A DNA stretch of 64,000 nucleotides from Hetaerina americana (lineage: Eukaryota > Arthropoda > Insecta > Odonata > Calopterygidae), in assembly GCA_022747635.1 (NCBI GenBank), contig JAKTNV010000001.1, forward strand, positions 21,784,072 through 21,848,071. The letters run 5' to 3'. The notes below the pieces were generated by a model. It saw only the letters and a program-made list of their open reading frames with translations, searched no databases and was not told the origin of the DNA. A program made the position numbers and the translations under genes. This document shows positions 57,085-64,000 of the stretch, in pieces (positions within the stretch are counted from its first letter, which is position 1; every line of letters starts with the position of its first letter).

Positions 57085-57802
57085 TATCACACGACCTCCA
57101 GCCCCCGTCTCCGTGAGCTCGTCAAATGAGGAGGGATGGTCTTTCACCCCCCCTCCCCCCGCTCTCGCCATCGACGCCCTCGCTACGCAATCCTTGCATC
57201 ACGGGTTTCAAACACCCCAAGAACCTCTGGTGACAGGTGAGGAGGATGCATCTGATTGCGATGTTTTCCAGTCCCCAGCAGCTCATCCCTCGACCCCTTT
57301 ATCATTGACTGTAAAGGAAGCGTCACCGACCCCGGAAGTCGACCCGCATACAAGTTTCCCAAAGTCAAAAATCCCACATACCCCATCTTCTTTCCCCATT
57401 AAGGACAGTCAATGTGTCGACGATCTTCCCAGCGCTTCTCAAGATACGGACCACAAGCAACTATCTCCCCTGATTTTTCCCGACTACAACCCTTCCGCAG
57501 ATGAGCCCCAGTCCGCCACTCCGACCCTCCCCGAGGGTGCGTCCTGCCCCTTGGCGGCCCCCAGCGGTGCTCCTTCGAAGAAGGCCCCCTGTGGAACGCT
57601 GCCGAGTTACCCGCTCTACGTGGAGACCACGGCTGGCTCTTCCTCTTCGGACGAGGCCGGGGGGGAGGGATGCGGCGAAATGCCGCGTCCTCGCTCGTCG
57701 ACCCGTTGGACGAGGCGTCCCGGGAAACGGCGAAGCACTCGTCGCCCGGGGTCGAGTCGCGACCGGAGCGACGCTAGCCACGATCAGAACTCTGGGAAGT
57801 GA
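56861..57802 (+). CDS. LINE ORF1, C-terminal part in shifted frame
   Basis: 313-codon frame overlapping the N-terminal ORF1 frame by 224 bp. It is rich in Pro, Ser and Thr, with a basic cluster EPKKKRTDKPK near its start and Arg/Ser-rich end (RRPGKRRSTRRPGSSRDRSD). It ends at TGA (57800-57802), followed by a short GC-rich hairpin (TCCGGTAGCCACCCGGTGCCGGA). Such low-complexity tails follow the zinc knuckle in related ORF1 proteins. It is almost certainly part of the same protein as the preceding frame. Confidence 0.65.
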   Translation: MAVEERARSLLLIEGAVPAAPVGPPHLPSIGGKCQRERKSSTEEREPKKKRTDKPKLLVSNTVLQMVHIPTTSPNITRPPAPVSVSSSNEEGWSFTPPPPALAIDALATQSLHHGFQTPQEPLVTGEEDASDCDVFQSPAAHPSTPLSLTVKEASPTPEVDPHTSFPKSKIPHTPSSFPIKDSQCVDDLPSASQDTDHKQLSPLIFPDYNPSADEPQSATPTLPEGASCPLAAPSGAPSKKAPCGTLPSYPLYVETTAGSSSSDEAGGEGCGEMPRPRSSTRWTRRPGKRRSTRRPGSSRDRSDASHDQNSGK

Positions 57803-58239
57803 TGTCCGGTAGCCACCCGGTGCCGGACACACTTCGTCCATCGTTGAAGAGTTTTTTTTTTGCTGAATGACTGATTGAATCGATAATTTCAACCCTGCCG
57901 TTGATAATTTCTTACAATACATAATTTTCCATTGCTAGCTAAAATCTCCCTCCTAATATCTGTGGACCTTGTCTTCCTTTCTTTTTTTTCTTTCTAAATG
58001 TTAATGGTCAAATTCACGAGTATGCGTCTGTATGCATATGCTTATGTATGTGCGTGTGGATATGCATGTGTGCGTATGTATGTACAAGTGGATATATATG
58101 TGGTATATGTATCATATATGTATCCATGTATACACTTGTACTAAAGAAAAACATGATGTACCCATAATCTGTGACCTGATATTATGCATAATGCTAACAA
58201 ACTCTGTAATATTCTGAACCGAATAAAATAATTTATATC

Positions 58240-58454
58240 ATAGCTCAAGTGGTTAAGAGCATCCGCCCGGCAAGTGGAAAGATCCGGTGTTCGAGTCCCG
58301 GTTGAGGAGATATTTTTACTCTTGTGATCCGTTCGATTCCGCCTTCCCCACCTCTATTGTGTTCGTCCTTTATACGTGTTCCTATCCCTTTTCTTTATAT
58401 ATGTTTCTGTATATATGAGTATTTATTCACCGTTTGGCGGGATTTCGTGTTTGA

Positions 58455-58463
<9 letters not shown>
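58240..58463 (+). mobile_element. Composite unit U, 3' part after the LINE insertion
   Basis: Resumes with ATAGCTCAAGTGGTTAAGAG, completes the tRNA-like domain (TGTTCGAGTCCCGGTTGAGG), then ATATTTTTACTCTTGTGATC, GAGTATTTATTCACCG and TTTGGCGGGATTTCGTGTTTG. It ends in GAATGTGTA and an AT run. The end repeats the sequence with which the unit begins, so the unit is terminally redundant. Confidence 0.85.
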
Positions 58464-58518
<55 letters not shown>

Positions 58519-58532
58519 ATATATATTATATA

Positions 58533-58574
<42 letters not shown>
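58460..58574. repeat. (AT)n microsatellites around a short palindrome
   Basis: Two AT runs separated by CTATATATATTATATACTGATAT; the second ends in ATATCAGTATA, giving an inverted ATACTGATAT pair. Confidence 0.93.
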
Positions 58575-58576
<2 letters not shown>

Positions 58577-59195
58577 TATAATCTAGTGTTTCTGAGAGTT
58601 CGACTGTATGAAGTTTATGATATTGTGTGTTATTTATCTTTTCACTTGAAATCCGAGAAGACTTTTATCAAGAGTATGGTTTACTCATTTGATAAAATAA
58701 TGCACAAATCGATTCTCAAAAAACAATTAGTCGATAGCTTTGCGGGTAAAATTCCATAAATTTTTACTATGGTTAATGTTTTAAAATGATCCGCATGCCT
58801 GAATCCCACAATTAAATGTTAGATAGTTTGAAATTTTATCGATGATTTTGTAGTTTTTATAAGTTATCTTTCACATATAAAGAAAAAGAATTAATTTTCA
58901 AATGGGGCAACAAGTAAAATTGGTGAAGGGAGCGAATCATTCAAAAAGGAATAATACTGTTTATTCTAAGCTCCAACGCTTGTTAAACTACTGTCTACAA
59001 GGTTTGTATAAAAAGTGTCGGTTACAATTTTTTCTTGACGTGTGCGTGAAGTGCTGCTGAATTCAGATCGTTGGTTAAGTGTCAGCGCATGATACTGGCA
59101 CTGATAAGATGGTAGTGCACACCATTAACACTCAAAATTAGGCAATGCGAAAGATCTGCATTAAACTCGTCCTGAAGGTCTTGACGGACGACCAA
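58575..59195. other. No gene recognised
   Basis: AT-rich intergenic sequence. 59010-59120 has some likeness to mariner untranslated regions but cannot be assigned. Confidence 0.45.
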
Positions 59196-59198
59196 AAG

Positions 59199-59290
59199 CA
59201 GAGTCGAGTTCACCCAATACTAAGACCGATGGGGTGCAAAATTTACACATCAGGATAAAGGGGGCAGTACCTTACCCTTATTTCCAAGGT
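59199..59290 (-). repeat. SINE family A fragment
   Basis: GAGTTCACCCAATACTAAGACC, AAATTTACACATCAGGATAA and GGGCAGTACCTTACCC follow the reverse family A body. Confidence 0.6.
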
Positions 59291-59299
59291 AGATAGTCT

Positions 59300-60355
59300 A
59301 ATACACCAACTTTTACTTGTTCTGGGCTATATTTTTCAAATCTTGGCTTTACTGCGAACTTAGGATTATGTTAGAAAATTAAAATGTAGTTCAAGATTTT
59401 TCAAAAAATATCTCGCTGATTGTCAGTTAAAACTAAAAACAATCAGCCATTAGGTTCCTACGACGTCTTGAAGAAGATCCACGTCTTCCAGAATCTACGC
59501 TCTTACCCCCAAGGCCTACTCCCACCAGCTTCATCTGTAATTCATTCATATGTAAGTGCCCTTCGTGCGATGTTATTTTTACTTCCTACTCACTCCCCTT
59601 TCATCTTATTCTTTAGCTCATTTTGAACTCAATTCAATATTCATTTCTTTTCTTAATTTTGAAGTGGCATTGGCCGACTCAATATAATCCATAGTTGCAA
59701 ATTGGCCAACAACCCTGAGGGTTGAAAAACAACAAGCGACCAACCACTTTTAAAAGTGTTCCGCGAAAGTAAATAGTAAACCCAATGTGCGAGAACTAGG
59801 TGAATGACGGGGAAAATTGTCTGAGAATGATGTCGGAGGTGTGAGCTACGTACTCAGTTTCTTGCACTGGATAGTTAATTCTTTCGACGAGTATTTTTCG
59901 TAGATACCCAATCCCAGGGGATATATGAAATTGCGACAGCGATGGAGTGAAAGGGTTTGGCGGGAGCGTTGACTCGGGAACGTTGTGTTCTCTCTCCTAG
60001 AGGGAGGGATAGTGGGGGGAGGATCGAGGTCGCCGGTCGACTTATTTCTTTCCCGTGCCCCCTTCCCCTTTCGAGAATTGAACAACAAGAAGGCCGAATC
60101 GCTTGGGCAAAAGCTTTCGGAGGAGTCCAAAACTCCGACGACAAAGCCCGCACACTGTTCATTGCTGCTACCTGCCCTCGGCAAGACCCTCGGACAACTC
60201 TGAAAATTAAAAAAAAAATGAATAGTCCATCGCATAACACCCGCGCGAATATCCTTCGAGACCTCCAAATTGTTCGGTTGCGTCACTCAAGCCGAAGGCC
60301 CCACTTTCGGCGGGCCCTTCCGGACGCCGGATGGAAAAATATATCGTTCCCTGCT
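59300..60355. other. No gene recognised; GC-balanced stretch at 59900-60340
   Basis: Frames of up to 146 codons exist on both strands of 59846-60300, but neither starts with ATG nor shows a known motif. Possibly a decayed or non-coding first-exon region. Confidence 0.35.
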
Positions 60356-60360
60356 GAGTT

Positions 60361-60380
60361 TATATATATATATTATATAC

Positions 60381-60466
<86 letters not shown>
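60361..60466. repeat. (AT)n microsatellite
   Basis: About 100-bp AT run. Confidence 0.97.
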
Positions 60467-60468
<2 letters not shown>

Positions 60469-60516
60469 TCCAATAAAGACGGAGCAGAATTCCGTCGAAA
60501 TGATCAAGAAATAACG
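60467..60516 (+). repeat. Penelope-type terminal repeat fragment (set 2)
   Basis: AAAGACGGAGCAGAATTCCG then TCGAAATGATCAAGAAATAACG matches the core of 4961-5000 and 19346-19380. It lies between an AT run and a SINE A. Confidence 0.6.
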
Positions 60517-60527
60517 TCCATAATAAA

Positions 60528-60797
60528 GCGGTAGTCCAGTGGGTAGAGCGTTGGGTTGCTGACCGGAGGGTCCCGGGTTCGATTCCCGGGCAAGGCACTC
60601 TGAGCACCTGCAGGTCCACTCAAGCTATGTGATTTTTCGGGTACCAAATTTTCCTGGGAAACCATATCCGGCACAGGGAAAGGAACTGGCCCCTCTACAC
60701 TGATGTGTGAATTTCACACGCCGTCAGGCTTAGTACTGGGTGAACTATACCATCACCTACTTAACCGACCTTCGGGTTGATTACTGTGTTTATGGTT

Positions 60798-60800
<3 letters not shown>
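60528..60800 (+). mobile_element. SINE family A, full copy
   Basis: Best complete copy: GCGGTAGTCCAGTGGGTAGAG (A-box side) to CCCGGGTTCGATTCCCGGGC (B box), body TGTGATTTTTCGGGTACC and GGCACAGGGAAAGGAACTGG, tail CCGACCTTCGGGTTGATTAC then TGTGTTTATGG and (AT)n. The head folds like a tRNA with a strong T stem (CCGGG/CCCGG). Confidence 0.92.

Positions 60801-60834
<34 letters not shown>
60800..60834. repeat. (AT)n microsatellite
   Basis: AT run joining the SINE A tail to a Penelope terminal repeat. Confidence 0.95.
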
Positions 60835-60974
60835 CGAAATGGAATGCTCTTCGGCGACGCACAAATATAAAACACACAGATGTAGAGTTTTAGACCATAG
60901 AGACACAAAGAAAGGACACTCACAATATGTTATTTGACGTTTCGACGGCTCGGCCGACGTCTTCAGATTCTGAA

Positions 60975-60978
<4 letters not shown>
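60829..60978 (-). mobile_element. Solo Penelope-type terminal repeat (set 1)
   Basis: Reverse copy of 1355-1500: hammerhead-like CTGAAGA, stem, GAAA (60966 down to 60940), then TGTGAGTGTCCTTTCTTTGT and CGCCGAAGAGCATTCCATTTCG. AT runs lie on both sides (60800-60834 and 60979-61026), and no coding region is attached. Confidence 0.75.

Positions 60979-61026
<48 letters not shown>
60979..61026. repeat. (AT)n microsatellite
   Basis: AT run right of the solo terminal repeat. Confidence 0.95.
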
Positions 61027-61029
<3 letters not shown>

Positions 61030-61030
<1 letters not shown>

Positions 61031-62190
61031 GCCATCCTACGAGGTATCCTGCGAAGAAATTCCTGGACGGAGACACACGAAGTTCTGCGTTATTAAAGAA
61101 ACTCCTCCAAGCGTGGAGGTAATAATCTCTCTCAGGGTCCCTATTTAAAAAAAAAGGACTATCCGATTCCGTTTTTACAAAACAAGCGCATTCCTGTTTT
61201 TACAAAGGCCTCCCTCCCATTCAGCCTTGTGAGGTTCAATTCACTCGAAAAGGTGTTAACTCTTTCCCAAAAGCGGGAATCTTACTTTTCGTGCGCAGTT
61301 TCCATCCGTTGAACACTTCACGCGTTAGGTTTTTTATTGATGAAGAAAAAAAAACACGAGAGACAATGAGACTCTTACGGTATGCGTGTCATGGTGCCTT
61401 ACTATAACCACGAGACGGTGGAATAGCTTAGTGAATAGTATAACGTTCGGCTCCTGTCCTTAGGACCTAATTACTCTGGACACTTTGCCCTAGATGTACG
61501 ATTACATAATACCACGTAAGGCGCGGCAAAGGTGTATGGCAGGGTGGGGAACACCTGCCACTCTTGCAGAAATATTAGCCATGCATGTATTTTAATATAT
61601 GTCAGCTAATACACAAAAAAAAGGTTCGCGCACTTTCACGCCTCTATGTAAACCCTGCAGTAATTGGTGCGTAACTAGATTAATACAATTCACAATACTA
61701 GACTAAAATATTTCAGTTTAAAATTTAAATTGGGGAATAAAATCTCCTTGTTAAAATCGTAGGCAGCTAAGGGGACTCTGTTTCCATAATAACCAGCTGT
61801 TTCAATTTGGCACGTATAAGGTCTCAGTACACGGTTGTTGAACCTTTTAGGATTTCTGGGTCACTTTAACGAGAGCAGAATTGTTCTGGCACACATTTTG
61901 CATACGAACACCATAAAAAGCTCACGAAGTCAGTATATTAACCAACTATTGTCACATTCGTGAAATCTTAATGGAATCCTAATGTTTTCTAAAGATGTAC
62001 ATTATGTTTGATCATAATATCCGTTTGCAATAACGAATAAATAAAATATACACATTTAAACAACAAACTCCATTATTTCAAAAATGTTTTCACAATAAAA
62101 ATAAAAGAAAAAAGAGAATAATCAAACTATTGTGATATTTTGCTCTGTATTTAACGAACTTTCATCACACCAACATCTTTTGTCAAATTG
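61030..62190. other. No gene recognised
   Basis: AT-rich intergenic sequence. Around 61515-61600 (GGTGTATGGCAGGGTGGGG) there is a weak likeness to family E. Confidence 0.45.
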
Positions 62191-62194
62191 AGAT

Positions 62195-62475
62195 GGGATC
62201 GGTTTAGCGGAATACTGTAGCTTCCCACTCAGAGGGCCTGAGTTCGAATGCTGACTGTCTCAGAAATTACAGAGGAATCCCCATTCCTACATAAAGTGCT
62301 ATGTTGTAAGAGAAAACTTAAATTTGAGTACACCGTCCGTCGGATGGTAGGTCAAATTTCAATACGCTTTGGCGGCTTTCGTTAACAGAGTAGGCTAATT
62401 CCAACGTTTTGCATTTCCTTATCTTTCCACCCCAAATCTTCCCCTAATCCCTGAGAATCCTACTACCTCTTTTAT
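62195..62475 (+). mobile_element. SINE family C copy, diverged
   Basis: Head GATGGGATCGGTTTAGCGGA and GGCCTGAGTTCGAATGCTGA (B box), body CCGTCCGTCGGATGGTAGG and TTTCGTTAACAGAGTAGGCT, tail CCTACTACC. Confidence 0.8.
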
Positions 62476-62814
62476 GAAATTACTCACCTATTCCCTTAAT
62501 GAGGCAGAAGACCTTAGCCATAGATCGCCTGTCCTTATAACTGCTACTATCACCATTCCTATCAAAGTCAACAATCGCAATTCTCCATAAGATTTCAAGT
62601 TGCTCATCGAATATTTTGTCCTTAATTTTACACTTGATGTGCATAGCTGTTTTATAAATCATTTTGTCATGTTGGCATAAAATTGCTAATCGGGTTCGCG
62701 GATTGTACACTCCTGGCTGGCTTAGTAGGTCCAAGGTGAGCTTTACCCTCACCTGTCAAAGCAATATTTGGGTGAATTACCTTGGATATTTTATACTAGG
62801 ATCTAATTTACCTT

Positions 62815-63015
62815 TTCTCGCATGCGTAGAGAAGTATTTCATACTTTGATACCACACTGGATGTATATGTAATCATCACTGCCCAAATTATTTGAATTAT
62901 TTCGCATCTTAATTTGTAACTAACAATTAGGGAAAACTTAATTTTTTTATACTGCATAACTGGTGTTGAATAACACTCCCTGCCACTCACCTTTGTGATG
63001 GCATTCAGGATGCTA
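62815..63015 (-). repeat. Interspersed repeat family E copy
   Basis: Parallels 23525-23720: GCGTAGAGAAGTATTTCATA, then GGTGTTGAATAACACTCCCT and CACTCACCTTTGTGATGGCA. Confidence 0.55.
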
Positions 63016-63019
63016 TTAA

Positions 63020-63470
63020 TGTCCGCGAGACTCGAGTCTCTTCAATGCCGAGAATAAAAGAGATGAGGCGTAAGAATAAATAAGAATATCATAAACATGC
63101 CGATGAGCAAACAGAAATGTTTCTGACGCCATCTTCACAAATGTCGATAATCTACCTCGAATGGAATCGAAAGATGAAATGGTTATCTACAGTGGGCTTT
63201 CGACCATGTGCTATCGCAAAATAAAACACGTGAGGTTTCAAATTCTGGCCAAAATACAACACTGGATGTAAAAGCAACGGGGGAAACTTTCTTCTAAATA
63301 ATTTTGAATCTGCTTATCCTCACGCAACAAAAAAATTGCTCGTAACTTAATCTTTGACGTCGGAGAACTACTAAAACTTGTCGACCCATTACTTCTACGA
63401 GATTGGCATGCACACGTAAATGGTCGCCGTATTTATAGTCCTAGAAACCGGTATAATTAGTCAGTTTCGT
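63020..63470. other. No gene recognised
   Basis: AT-rich intergenic sequence; nothing supported. Confidence 0.5.
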
Positions 63471-63480
63471 CGTACGACAT

Positions 63481-63790
63481 GTCATATTGACACATGAGAC
63501 CCTGGAACTCCTCGACGGGAATGTCTCTCGGGGACGTTGTAACATGCTTTTGGATGTTTTACACGGTCTCCCAATGCTATCCTTTCGGCTTTCTCTTCAG
63601 TTGGGGAAACAAAAAAAGTCGTACGGATCCAAGTCGGGACTGTAAGAGGGCTGGGGGACCACTGGGGGGTGGTGCTCTGGGCCAGGAAGTTGGCAAAGAT
63701 GAAGGACGTGTGACTGAGGGCATGTGGCGTATGGCTGTACGCTCCATCGCGCCGTGTTACAAAGACGGAAAACACACTTCACGCGGAGGC
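63481..63790 (-). pseudogene. Mariner-type transposase C-terminal fragment
   Basis: Minus-strand frames give HTSFIFANFLAQ, then PSYSPDLDPYDFFCFPN (third catalytic motif; LDP where LAP is usual), then ERIALGDRV/WETV and RDIPVEEFQG. It corresponds to the last third of a mariner-type transposase with two or more frameshifts. N-terminal parts would lie to the right but are not recognisable in 63790-64000. Confidence 0.65.
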
Positions 63791-64000
63791 ACGTATTTCC
63801 GCTCAGACTGCTCGGAGCAAACTAACGACCGGCTGAATGGGAAGGGTAGACACCCCACCATAATTCCCGAACGACTTTACCGCGCTACCATGGATATTCG
63901 CGGCACAATAAAAGCATGCGCATTAACTTTCATCATAGACCATGCATGTGGAGTTTTAAGATTGCTACGATTCACAAGTTTGGCACATATCACCAGGAAT

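Larger units (their letters stand above)
55809..58239 (+). mobile_element. Non-LTR retrotransposon with ORF1 but no ORF2 (half-LINE)
   Basis: Insertion of 2431 bp in unit U, flanked by a 6-bp duplication ATAGCT (55803-55808 and 58240-58245). It has a GC-rich 5' region (55809-56211), ORF1 (from 56212) and a 3' region ending in CCGAATAAAATAATTTATATC, with an AATAAA signal near the 3' end. Between the ORF1 stop (57802) and the 3' end only about 440 bp remain, so endonuclease and reverse transcriptase are absent. A short FLNVNGQIH at about 57991 could be the beginning of ORF2 (endonucleases of this class start near LNVNG), followed by TG/TA-rich sequence. The layout recalls mammalian HAL1 elements. 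Confidence 0.8.

Noticed and set aside
58246..58310. Functional tRNA gene
   Set aside because: The T stem mispairs, position 33 is C, and the sequence is embedded in a repeated unit; it is treated as a retroposon head. The SINE A, B and C heads were rejected as tRNA genes for the same reason.
59846..60514. 146- and 185-codon frames on opposite strands
   Set aside because: Neither begins with ATG, they overlap each other, one runs into an AT repeat, and no domain is visible.

Overview
This is a eukaryotic nuclear window with no prokaryotic signs: no operons, no ribosome-binding sites, no dense ORFs. It is AT-rich, full of (AT)n runs, and dominated by decayed transposable elements. Mariner-family DNA transposons, Penelope-like retroelements, several tRNA-headed SINEs and non-LTR retrotransposon remnants of types common in arthropods suggest an arthropod, probably an insect. 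I cannot name the species. No complete host gene is visible. Candidate host material is limited to one well-formed internal exon (47282-47363) and a few GC-rich, CpG-containing islands ending at good splice-donor sequences (about 5930-6372, 24517-25976, 38214-38880), which may be first exons or promoters.

Layout. 1-2345: 5'-truncated Penelope-like element (RT plus GIY-YIG endonuclease) with a hammerhead-like 3' region, then a composite repeat carrying a tRNA-like domain, then a SINE. 4735-5345 and 7243-7612: palindromic Penelope-type terminal repeats bounded by (AT)n. 7800-8870: decayed mariner. 10.7-15.8 kb: SINEs, mariner debris, a 45-bp-arm palindrome with a hammerhead-like core. 15801-17122: full-length but dead mariner. 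19-20 kb: another Penelope palindrome and a SINE. 22.5-23.3 kb: deleted mariner and a long AT run. 24.5-26 kb: GC-rich island. 27.5-35.6 kb: many copies of an interspersed repeat (family E), a mariner 5' fragment, SINEs. 40.7-42.3 kb: LINE reverse-transcriptase C-terminal remnants and a SINE with clear target-site duplications. 45.4-47.7 kb: hairpin, SINE, candidate exon, minisatellite. 48.4-50.1 kb: two internally deleted mariners. 50.2-58.5 kb: the most unusual part. A 2-kb nearly perfect inverted repeat is followed by a 248-bp perfect inverted repeat of the composite element. The second arm of that is interrupted by an inserted non-LTR element that keeps its 5' region, ORF1 and 3' end but lacks ORF2. 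58.5-64 kb: AT runs, Penelope terminal fragments, SINEs, and a mariner C-terminal fragment.

How the parts relate. Nothing here forms a working pathway. The logic is that of mobile elements: mariner ends with TA target sites, SINEs copied by LINE-type machinery (target-site duplications seen), and Penelope ends that sit against (AT)n runs. The best leads are the ORF2-less LINE, the inverted duplication whose arms differ in length only by an AT tract, and repeated hammerhead-like cores inside palindromic retroelement ends. All boundaries were read by eye; no database search or alignment was run.
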